The translations under genes were made by a program, and so were the position numbers. Below the pieces are notes generated by a model. That model was given only the letters and a program-made list of their open reading frames with translations. It did not search any database and was not told the DNA's origin. From assembly GCA_046760905.1 (NCBI GenBank), contig JBHIFB010000143.1, positions 1 to 7,548 on the forward strand: a stretch of 7,548 nt of DNA, in the 5' to 3' direction. Source of the DNA: JBHIFB01 sp046760905 (GTDB lineage: Bacteria; Gemmatimonadota; CAZMKB01). Positions 1 through 6,256 of this stretch are shown piece by piece (the stretch's first letter is position 1; the number at the start of each line of letters is the position of its first letter).

Positions 1-1023
1 ATCTGCGACCTGATTCCTTACCTCCTCCAGACGATCGTCGTTCAGCGGCATCTTAGACAGCATGCTGTATAGCTTCTCCCTGCGCTGTTCCAGTCCCGTA
101 AGGGTTTCCTCGTACTCCTTGATGATGTCTCTGAGCTGACTCTTTATCCTCTCCTCCAGATCCACCACCGAGGGAGACTTGCGCGTGTGCTCTACAAGGA
201 GCTCCTGCTTCTTCGCCATCAGGTCGATGAGTTGTGCATTCAGCTTCTGAAGGGTCGGGTCCCCCTGATCGCTTGATATCCAGTCGAAACCATCTCCGGT
301 CGTCAGGCGTTTTCTGGCCTGGGCTATCTGTCTTTTCAACGACTCTATCTCCCTGGTGAGATCGACGTACTCCTCGAAGACCTTGGAAAGTCCGCCGGAT
401 CCGAGGGAAAGGTTCTCGATATTCTGCAGTATGAAATTTCTGACCTTTTCCTGGTCTTTCTCGAGTATCCGCTGCTGTTCCTCGAGCCTCTCCTCCAGGT
501 GCTTGATAGCCTCGTTTATCTGCCTGTTCTTCTCGTAGTTCGAATCCTCCACGTACACGTTTGCGATCATGTTCACGTAATCTCTGGCAGATTTCGGATC
601 GTCGGACTCGTAGGTGATTTCGATGATGTTGGTGTTCTCGTCCCGTTTAACAGTTGTCTGTTCCTGTAACGTCTCTATCGCCTGCACCGCCTCTGGTGAT
701 TCCAGGACCCTGTCAATCGTAATGTCTGGATCTATGAGACCCAGCCTCTTCGCCACATCGATCATAGTTTTCTGACTCTTGATAATCCTGGTCTGGGTCT
801 GGAAGTTATCCCACTCGCTGTAGGTGATGACCTCCTGGACGACACCCGATACGGGCGCCGTCTGCACTATCTTCACGCTGGAGGTGGCCTTATAGATTGG
901 CTTCGTTGATGGGCTGAGCAGGAGAGTGACAAGCACCACTCCGGAGGTCACCCCGGCCACTATCTTCTTTCGTTTTCTCAGTATGTAGAGATAATCCCTT
1001 ATATTCAGTTCATACTCGGCCAT
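1..1023 (-). CDS. Wzz/GumC-type polysaccharide co-polymerase (chain-length determinant), 3' end cut by the window
   Basis: The frame is open for 341 codons from an ATG at 1021-1023 to base 1 with no stop, so the C-terminus lies outside. The N-terminus has the Wzz layout: a short cytosolic stretch (MAEYELNIRDYLYILRKRKK), a transmembrane helix at about residues 21-37, then a periplasmic alpha/beta domain to about residue 160. The segment DDPKSARDYVNMIANVYVE (141-159) is typical of GumC/Wzc periplasmic domains. Residues 160-340 are rich in Glu, Lys, Gln and Leu and should form long coiled coils, with the family-like SPSVVDLEERI at 283-293. Such inner-membrane proteins control chain length and couple polymerisation to an outer-membrane Wza-type exporter. 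A second TM helix, or a fused tyrosine kinase, would be off the edge. It is the fourth gene of the operon, 34 nt after the exporter fusion. Family assignment is firm; the polymer is unknown. Confidence 0.92.
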   Translation of the reverse strand, partial: MAEYELNIRDYLYILRKRKKIVAGVTSGVVLVTLLLSPSTKPIYKATSSVKIVQTAPVSGVVQEVITYSEWDNFQTQTRIIKSQKTMIDVAKRLGLIDPDITIDRVLESPEAVQAIETLQEQTTVKRDENTNIIEITYESDDPKSARDYVNMIANVYVEDSNYEKNRQINEAIKHLEERLEEQQRILEKDQEKVRNFILQNIENLSLGSGGLSKVFEEYVDLTREIESLKRQIAQARKRLTTGDGFDWISSDQGDPTLQKLNAQLIDLMAKKQELLVEHTRKSPSVVDLEERIKSQLRDIIKEYEETLTGLEQRREKLYSMLSKMPLNDDRLEEVRNQVAD

Positions 1024-1030
1024 TCAGATT

Positions 1031-1038
1031 CACCCTCC
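1031..1038 (-). promoter_or_regulatory. Ribosome binding site of the Wzz-type gene
   Basis: On the minus strand GGAGGGTG lies 7 nt before the ATG at 1021-1023, which supports that start. It sits in the 34-nt gap after the exporter stop codon, where I see no terminator hairpin, so read-through from upstream is expected. Confidence 0.7.
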
Positions 1039-1057
1039 GCGTAAGTGCATACATCTC

Positions 1058-3601
1058 TCAAAGCCGGGATATCACATAGGTGTAGATGTAGGGCGACACG
1101 TCTCTCATGAAATCCATGATTGTAGCGTAAAGCGTCTTCGATACGATTACCACGTCGTTGTTGCGAAGCGCTATGTTCTGGCTGTGATCGCCCTTCCTTA
1201 TCAATCGCTTGAGGTTCACCGCTAAAACCTCGGGCATAGTCACCTCGCCACGTATCACGTGCACTTTATCCAGCACCGCTTTTTCCGTGTACCCACCCGC
1301 TTTGGAAATCGCATCAAGGATATTCAAGCTCTCCTTGAACTCCACTATGCCGGGATTGTTCACCTCCCCCAGGACATAGACCTTCTGGCTCGTGAGCTCG
1401 ATTGACGGTATGTAGATGTAATCCTGATCATCCAGGATGAGGTTTTCCTCGGCATCTGCCTGGAAGATAGCCTTGTAGAGATTCAGGTATAGCGTCTGAC
1501 CCCCCTTCCTCACAACCTGCACCTGGTTCAGGTTCGCCTTGTCAGTCGGTCCACCGTATCGCGAGATAAAGTCGGCCAGCTTCTCCATGCCTGTAAGCGG
1601 ATATACGCCGGGGCCGGTCGGCTGCCTGATGATACTGCGTATCTCGCCCATCACAGTCGCGAATTTGCTGTTGTATTTCACGACCTCGACGTTTATGTTC
1701 GGGCGCTTGAAATACTCCTTCGAAAGTTCCCAGATCTTCTCCTTCACCTCTATCGGGGTCAGTCCCGACACTTTTATGTCTTCCGGGCTCACGAATGGCA
1801 AAAATATCGTGCCGTCGACCCTCACCGTCATGTTGAAATCCTTCCTCTGTGAGCCGGTCCATATTGTAATGAGGATTTCATCTTTTGGACCGATCTTGTA
1901 GATGGGATTGCCTTTTATCATTTTGAAGGTGCTGTTCTCGGTGGGAATGAGCGCCCGTGACTTGCCACTCTCCCCCCGAAATTCTTCGGCAAGCCTCAAC
2001 CTCTGGTCACCGGCGCCAATTGCGCTGTCGGCTTCGGCCTCGAATGTCGATATGATCTTCTCCCTTACCTCGAGCTTCTTCAGGTATACGGTCACCTCGG
2101 CCCGCCTGTTCTTCTGCCAGACCTCTTCTCCGGTGCCGGCAGCGAGGGGTCTCGTCGCTCCGAACCCGACGGTGGTGATCCTGTCTCGGGACCAGCCCGC
2201 CTCCACCATGTATCTTTTCACCATCATAGCCCGTGCCTCGGAGAGTTCGAAGTTCGATGGAAACCGATCTGTTGAGATCTCCCTCTCATCGGCATGACCC
2301 TCGATCCAGGCTTCACTCAGAGGAAACTGGAAGATGAGTTCCGAGAGTTTCTCCACTTTCAGCAGATCGGAATCCCAGATGGTGTCCATGGCGGTGTCGA
2401 AGTGGAAGACCAGCTTCTGGGTGCCATACTCGCGCAGGCTTTCCTGGACTTCCCTCTCCTCCACGGGGCGTGGGGGAAGGGTATCGAGACGCTCCCCCTG
2501 AAACCAGACCTGCACGCCCTGGCTGGCATTAGCGGCGACGATGTCGGGCTTGCCGTCACCGCTCATATCCGTCGCCTTCACTGAGTAGTAGATGTCCGAT
2601 CGCGGGAGTCCGTCCTGCCTCTGTTCCCACCCCCTGCCCGACCGGTTGTAGAAAATTGTAACCCCCCTCCTGTCGAACGAAGCCGCCAGAACATCCGTCC
2701 AGCCATCATTGTCGAAGTCCTCAACATCTATTCCCCAGTAGCTGCCTTTTTTAACAAGCTGCCTCCCCTTCTTCCAACCCCCGCCTTCCTCGCCGTACCA
2801 CACCCAGATGCCCTTCCTGTATGAACCGGCTACAATATCCAGGATACCGTCCCCGTCCAGGTCGGCAACCTCCACTCCCCAGAAACTTCCCATCGTTTCC
2901 GGGATCCTACCCCGGTACCATTCTCCCCTACCGTTCCCGTACCAGACGCGCACCCCCCCATGATAGCCGAACGAGGTGGCGACCAGATCAAGATGACCGT
3001 CACGGTTCAAATCGCCCGCTGCAACGTCTTTGAATACGCCCGTGACCTCGGGGCCATACTCTATCGTCCAGTTGCCCTTGCCATCACCAAACCAAACTTG
3101 CACCCCTCCCTCCATATCATGCGTGCTGTTCGCCGCGGCGATGTCAGCGTGTCCGTCACCGTTGAAATCAGCCGTGATCACTCCCTCGTAACTGCCGTTA
3201 TCCTTCGGAAACCTGGACTTTTCCCTGCTCACCCACCCTCCTTTCCCATCGGCAAGCCAAACCTGGACCCCCTTCAGGTCACCCCAGCTTGTTGAAACGA
3301 TGTCGGCATGCCCGTCTTCGTTGAAATCGGCCACATCAAGGGATCTTATATCTCCGAGCTCGGTTGGGCTGTTCACCTCGGACCAGCTGCCATCCCCCCG
3401 ACCGAGCCAGACCCTTATCCCCCTGTTGGGACTGAAGCTGCCGCCGACGATATCCGGATATCCATCATCGTTGAGGTCACCGGTGGCGACCGCGTAGTAG
3501 TTCCCGCCATCTGGCGGACCGGTCTCCGGAGACCACTGCACGTACTTCGAACCTGGGGCACAGGCACCTACTATGAGAATCAATGTCCATGTATACTTCA
3601 T
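1058..3601 (-). CDS. Lipoprotein fusion: seven-blade FG-GAP propeller + MotB-like OmpA domain + PES/SLBB polysaccharide exporter
   Basis: The protein has 847 residues. A short signal peptide ends in a lipobox-like VGAC (Cys14), predicting a lipid anchor. Residues 23-370 carry seven FG-GAP/VCBS repeats about 50 residues apart, each with a D-x-[DNS]-x-DG-x-x-D Ca2+-type loop (at about 42, 92, 145, 197, 247, 295, 345) and most followed by G-x-x-V-W. Residues 397-508 are an OmpA-family domain: GHAD at 435-438, RFPSNFELSEARA at 446-458, NRRAEV at 498-503. Residues 565-645 are the polysaccharide-export domain (YKIGPKDEILITIW, VRVDGTIFLPF), followed by SLBB domains at about 646-735 and 738-822. The last 24 residues, rich in Tyr and Ile, could form the Wza-type outer-membrane pore helix. 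Wza-type exporters are usually near 360-380 residues, so about half of this protein is extra. The start overlaps the HD-GYP stop (ATGA) and has a strong ribosome site. Each domain is clear; the propeller ligand and exported polymer are unknown. Confidence 0.93.
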   Translation of the reverse strand: MKYTWTLILIVGACAPGSKYVQWSPETGPPDGGNYYAVATGDLNDDGYPDIVGGSFSPNRGIRVWLGRGDGSWSEVNSPTELGDIRSLDVADFNEDGHADIVSTSWGDLKGVQVWLADGKGGWVSREKSRFPKDNGSYEGVITADFNGDGHADIAAANSTHDMEGGVQVWFGDGKGNWTIEYGPEVTGVFKDVAAGDLNRDGHLDLVATSFGYHGGVRVWYGNGRGEWYRGRIPETMGSFWGVEVADLDGDGILDIVAGSYRKGIWVWYGEEGGGWKKGRQLVKKGSYWGIDVEDFDNDGWTDVLAASFDRRGVTIFYNRSGRGWEQRQDGLPRSDIYYSVKATDMSGDGKPDIVAANASQGVQVWFQGERLDTLPPRPVEEREVQESLREYGTQKLVFHFDTAMDTIWDSDLLKVEKLSELIFQFPLSEAWIEGHADEREISTDRFPSNFELSEARAMMVKRYMVEAGWSRDRITTVGFGATRPLAAGTGEEVWQKNRRAEVTVYLKKLEVREKIISTFEAEADSAIGAGDQRLRLAEEFRGESGKSRALIPTENSTFKMIKGNPIYKIGPKDEILITIWTGSQRKDFNMTVRVDGTIFLPFVSPEDIKVSGLTPIEVKEKIWELSKEYFKRPNINVEVVKYNSKFATVMGEIRSIIRQPTGPGVYPLTGMEKLADFISRYGGPTDKANLNQVQVVRKGGQTLYLNLYKAIFQADAEENLILDDQDYIYIPSIELTSQKVYVLGEVNNPGIVEFKESLNILDAISKAGGYTEKAVLDKVHVIRGEVTMPEVLAVNLKRLIRKGDHSQNIALRNNDVVIVSKTLYATIMDFMRDVSPYIYTYVISRL

Positions 3602-4995
3602 AGCTCCTCCTCCCCGACGGGCCTTGTTATGAAAATGAGAGGATTGCTAGAGAGGTCGACCTCCTTCTTCTTCTTCACCTTCTTCCGCTTGGAGTCGTAT
3701 ACTATCTCTACCACCGGCCTCATTGGATGGGCATAATTCGTCTTAACGACCTTCCCGATCTCGCCGTTGTTGAGCATCACATAACTTTCCAGAGGAAAGA
3801 TCGAGATCTCTGTGATAACCGCCTTCACCACCTTCGTCGAGAAAAACTCGTTTCTCATCTGGATAATCACCTGGATCGCCTGAAACGAAGAGTATTCGCT
3901 CCTGTGTTCTCTATCATGAGACAGCGCCTCGAACACATCCAGCACGCCTATGACCTTGGCAAGCTCGTCTATTTCATCGCTCTTCTTCCCCTGCGGATAT
4001 CCCCTGCCGTTTTCCCTCTCATGCTCCTCCCCCACGATTCTTATGAGCCGCTCGATCTGTGGCGTATGTTTCCCGCTCACCGAGTTTCCAATTATCTCCA
4101 TGGAATGTACGGGGTGCTGCTTTATCAGGTCATATTCCTTCCTCGTGAGCTTACCCTTTTTCTGGATGATCCTGCTTGGAATAGCCGTCATCCCCAGATC
4201 ATGAAGGACCGAGGCGGTCGTCAGCAGCAGGAGTTCATCCTGCGAATATTTGAGCCCGATTCCAACTTTTATGGAGAATACCGCAACGTTGAGTACGTGG
4301 GAGGCGATCTCAGAACCTTTCCTCGCATTTATGGCCTGCCACAGTAGCGTATTGTCCTCCACCACCTTCTTCAGCAACCTGGTGGCTATGTCGGTGGCGG
4401 TCTCAAGATCGATCCTCTTTCTTTCCTTGGCATCCTGATAGAGTCCTTTGATCGATGAGACGAAGCTTTCGTACACGAACTCCCCGGCCCGGCCCTCGCT
4501 CTTCGCCACTTCTGCCCTCTCCTGCATGGCCGCCTCACCTTTCCTTCTTGGAGCGGAAGGGCCCTGGTAGGCAGGACACTGGAAGCAGTCCTCGAAACTC
4601 CTGGTCCCCATCTGCTGGTTGAGATCCCAGCATTTCGTGGCGCCGTCTGTGGGCGGTATGCACTCCTCCCTGACACTCCTCCCCTGCATCTTCTCCTTCA
4701 CCAGACTGGCAATCTGCGCATGCTGTTCGTCCACGTCGTCTATGCTCAAGACACCGTGTCCGAAGCTCATGAACTTCTCCATCTTCGAAAATAGCCTCTC
4801 TATTTCGCTCTCCTTCCCACCCTCCCCGACGACGGCCGCTTCGAATTCTGTGACATCTACAGATGGCCTTCCATCTCCATCACCGTCTATGATTTCCTCC
4901 ACTACCCCCTTACCCCGTTTAGCAACATCCCTGCTGGATGATGGCCTATCCGGAGTTAGTTCCTTGAGCCTTTTCAGCAGGTCCCTGTATTTCAT
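3598..4995 (-). CDS. HD-GYP-type phosphohydrolase-like protein with Cys-rich N-terminal half and substituted active site
   Basis: The protein has 465 residues, no signal peptide and no TM segment, so it should be cytosolic. Residues about 190-370 match HD-GYP domains, metal-dependent phosphodiesterases that act on cyclic di-GMP or related nucleotides. Visible candidate ligands are E229, H233, H265-D266 (HDLG), H294, H325 and D353, with the loop EHERENGRGYP at 324-334. Three usual residues differ: the Lys after HDxG is Met269, the first His of HHE is Glu324, and the Asp of DGxGYP is Asn329. The C-terminal part (about 395-460) has the FPLESYVMLNNGEIGKVV-type beta segment seen after many HD domains, plus a Lys-rich stretch at 436-445. 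The N-terminal half holds C112, C122-W123, C137-x2-C140-PAY, like the short CW/CPAY metal-site motifs of some bacterial signalling proteins. AAGGAG lies 8 nt before the ATG, although the start overlaps the ATPase gene by 50 nt. Fold confident; activity uncertain. Confidence 0.88.
   Translation of the reverse strand: MKYRDLLKRLKELTPDRPSSSRDVAKRGKGVVEEIIDGDGDGRPSVDVTEFEAAVVGEGGKESEIERLFSKMEKFMSFGHGVLSIDDVDEQHAQIASLVKEKMQGRSVREECIPPTDGATKCWDLNQQMGTRSFEDCFQCPAYQGPSAPRRKGEAAMQERAEVAKSEGRAGEFVYESFVSSIKGLYQDAKERKRIDLETATDIATRLLKKVVEDNTLLWQAINARKGSEIASHVLNVAVFSIKVGIGLKYSQDELLLLTTASVLHDLGMTAIPSRIIQKKGKLTRKEYDLIKQHPVHSMEIIGNSVSGKHTPQIERLIRIVGEEHERENGRGYPQGKKSDEIDELAKVIGVLDVFEALSHDREHRSEYSSFQAIQVIIQMRNEFFSTKVVKAVITEISIFPLESYVMLNNGEIGKVVKTNYAHPMRPVVEIVYDSKRKKVKKKKEVDLSSNPLIFITRPVGEEEL
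3605..3615 (-). promoter_or_regulatory. Strong ribosome binding site before the ATGA-coupled exporter start
   Basis: On the minus strand GGGGAGGAGGA precedes the ATG at 3599-3601. The site lies inside the last codons of the HD-GYP gene (encoding GEEEL), whose TGA overlaps the ATG by 4 nt. This points to translational coupling of the two products. Confidence 0.65.
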
Positions 4996-5788
4996 CGCTC
5001 AGGCTCCTTGAGAGCGCCATATCCACGGCTTTCAGATCCACCGGCTTGACAGAGGTCCTGAAACCACAGAATAGCGAAAGATCAGCGAGAATGTTAATCT
5101 GCCCCGGCACGCCACAGGCGGCCGCCCCCAGTGCTGCCTTGGCCTCCGACGTGAAGAGGTCAGCCGATGCGCCGGCTACCTTCAGGCGATGATCTATGTA
5201 CGAAATGGATTCAAGAAGACTCAACGGCTTCACCCGCGCCACAACCGACATCCTTTCACCCACCATCGAGCCAGAGAGCACCGATTCTATGTCAGCATCA
5301 CCCGCAATGATGAAAGCAGCGAGTGCCCTGTCATCGAGTTGCAGGTCCAGCAACCTCCTCAACTCCAGCTGGATGTCATCTCTTGCGATACCGCTGACGC
5401 CATCAAACACAATCAGCGATTTCCTTCCCGAGCTCACTGCCTGGAGAAGATAATCGCCAATCTCTCTTAGGAGGCTGTCCCTGCTTCCGGCTGATTCACT
5501 TCCCTGGAGCTGATAGAGTATCTCAGAGAGAAATCCTTCGGCGGTGTTAAGGCTTCCGCTCATACATGCAAGCTCATAAGAATCGTCCACCTCCTTCATG
5601 AGCATCCTCAGAAGAAGAGTCTTCCCGCACCCGTCTCTGCCCGTGAGAAGAGAAATAACGCCTTCCTGGTGTATCGAGAACCTGAGGCATTCGTATGCCT
5701 CTTTCATGTTGGATGTTTCGAAATAGAACGCCGGGTCGGGAACGTTATCAAATGGCCTTCTATCGATACCGTAAAAGGATCTGTACAA
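4946..5788 (-). CDS. ExeA-like AAA ATPase with degenerate Walker B and sensor-2 motifs
   Basis: The protein has 280 residues from a TTG start. The N-terminus (Met)YRSFYGIDRRPF, followed by VPDPAFYF, is the signature opening of ExeA/GspA-like ATPases, a family also found in exosortase-linked exopolysaccharide loci. Walker A is GRDGCGKT at 50-57. The Walker B strand reads SLIVFDG (124-130): the Asp is kept, but the catalytic Glu is Gly130. The ERMSVVARVKPL segment (178-189) keeps the expected arginines. The YIDHRLKVAG segment (197-206) is typical of the lid. The usual sensor-2 GxPR-x-IN reads GVPGQIN (226-232) and lacks the Arg. No TM segment is seen, unlike in ExeA itself. A longer GTG start at 5809 would add 7 residues but has no ribosome site and breaks the family N-terminus. 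First gene of the operon. ATP binding is likely; hydrolysis is doubtful. Confidence 0.85.
   Translation of the reverse strand: MYRSFYGIDRRPFDNVPDPAFYFETSNMKEAYECLRFSIHQEGVISLLTGRDGCGKTLLLRMLMKEVDDSYELACMSGSLNTAEGFLSEILYQLQGSESAGSRDSLLREIGDYLLQAVSSGRKSLIVFDGVSGIARDDIQLELRRLLDLQLDDRALAAFIIAGDADIESVLSGSMVGERMSVVARVKPLSLLESISYIDHRLKVAGASADLFTSEAKAALGAAACGVPGQINILADLSLFCGFRTSVKPVDLKAVDMALSRSLSDEIQGPAEKAQGTNSG
5004..5009 (-). promoter_or_regulatory. Ribosome binding site fixing the HD-GYP gene start
   Basis: AAGGAG on the minus strand lies 8 nt before the ATG at 4993-4995. It lies inside the upstream ATPase gene, so the 50-nt overlap of the two genes looks real and not an over-long start call. Confidence 0.6.
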
Positions 5789-5883
5789 TTTTCCTCCCCA
5801 TGGACACACAAGGGTGAGCGCCTGGAAAACCTCGTGCTCCTCGGTACAATTCGTTCATCCCCATGGACATATGCCGGTGAGCG
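5783..5883 (-). repeat. Imperfect direct repeat (two copies of about 40 bp) over the ATPase translation start
   Basis: Copy 1 is 5783-5820 and copy 2 is 5844-5883, offset by about 61-63 bp. On the plus strand both begin with GTACAATT, contain TCCCCATGGACA and end with GGTGAGCG, differing in between by a few substitutions and a 2-nt length change. Copy 1 contains the ribosome site and TTG start of the ATPase. Copy 2 lies in its leader and has lost the GGAGG core (GGATG instead). It may be a local duplication of the initiation region or a pair of protein-binding sites about six helical turns apart. The repeat itself is plain to see; its function is unknown. Confidence 0.7.
5786..5797 (-). promoter_or_regulatory. 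GGAGG ribosome site and TTG start codon of the ATPase
   Basis: On the minus strand GGAGG (5793-5797) is followed by four A residues and TTG (5786-5788). The TTG is exactly where family members begin (M-Y-x-x-F-Y-G). The spacer is short, and a TTG start usually lowers translation, so the ATPase may be made in small amounts relative to the downstream genes. Confidence 0.6.
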
Positions 5884-6102
5884 GGCAGTGCTTCAACTCA
5901 TTATGTAATAAGCAATATCTATACCATGACTTAGGCGCTGCTTAGGCCAATCGGAGTGGGGAAATATGCTGTGCGAAGAGTTGTTTCGAACTCGCCTCAG
6001 GCGTGATAATCCCTTGTTCTTTCATTAAATACGCTATTTTGAAGCCGGTATTACCCTGGTGGCCTGTGCCTGATAGAACCTCGGGAAACGGAGATCGGCG
6101 GG

Positions 6103-6132
6103 ACGCTTTGAAAATTTTTCGAAATGAAGCGT
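6103..6132. repeat. Imperfect inverted repeat around an AT-rich core
   Basis: ACGCTT (6103-6108) and AAGCGT (6127-6132) are perfect reverse complements flanking an 18-nt AT-rich core that itself contains GAAAATTTTTC. It lies about 140 bp upstream of the predicted transcription start of the lipoprotein gene. It may be an operator or bent DNA. No T-tract follows, so it does not look like a terminator. Confidence 0.35.
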
Positions 6133-6151
6133 TCACCTCGATGAATCGCCT

Positions 6152-6164
6152 GGAAAAATTTTCC
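6152..6164. repeat. Short palindrome GGAAAA-A-TTTTCC
   Basis: A perfect 6-bp inverted repeat around one central base. Its centre is about 40 bp (near four helical turns) from that of the inverted repeat at 6103-6132 and about 100 bp upstream of the predicted +1 of the lipoprotein gene. It could be a regulator site or a curved A-tract. Confidence 0.35.
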
Positions 6165-6221
6165 TCCCCCGCACCAGAGGCACCTTCCCGGGCGCGTGCA
6201 TGATCCCCCGCTAGATTCGGC

Positions 6222-6250
6222 TTGACATCCTTGCCGAGGTATGATACAAT
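6222..6250 (+). promoter_or_regulatory. Near-consensus sigma70 promoter with extended -10, facing the lipoprotein gene
   Basis: TTGACA (6222-6227) is a perfect -35 box. After exactly 17 bp comes TACAAT (6245-6250), which matches five of six -10 bases, preceded by TGA (6242-6244) as an extended -10. Transcription should start near 6257 and run rightward, giving a leader of about 255 nt before the ATG at 6514. It is by far the best promoter match in the window and suggests strong or tightly repressed expression of the lipoprotein. Confidence 0.75.
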
Positions 6251-6256
6251 CCGATT

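Noticed and set aside
1024..1057. Terminator between the exporter and the Wzz-type gene
   Set aside because: The 34-nt gap holds a ribosome site but no stem-loop with a T-tract.
1539..2584. Several plus-strand frames of 96-131 residues opposite the exporter gene
   Set aside because: They are shadows of a conserved PES/SLBB/OmpA coding frame; their compositions look random.
2492..3535. DNA tandem repeat or CRISPR-like array
   Set aside because: The roughly 150-bp periodicity comes from the seven propeller blades at protein level; the DNA copies are diverged and there are no spacers.
3727..4347. 206-residue plus-strand frame opposite the HD-GYP gene
   Set aside because: It mirrors a gene with clear HD-GYP motifs on the other strand and has no family features of its own.
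5789..5809. GTG start at 5809 adding seven residues to the ATPase
   Set aside because: There is no ribosome site before it, whereas the TTG at 5788 follows GGAGG and gives the family N-terminus Met-Y-x-x-F-Y-G.
5760..5870. 36-codon minus-strand upstream frame running into the ATPase start
   Set aside because: Not listed as a gene: poor ribosome site, and it arises from the duplicated start segment. Kept only as part of the repeat finding.
5925..5965. Sigma54 promoter on the minus strand (TTGGCCTAAGCAGCGCC)
   Set aside because: GG and GC are 10 bp apart as required, but the remaining bases match the -24/-12 consensus poorly.
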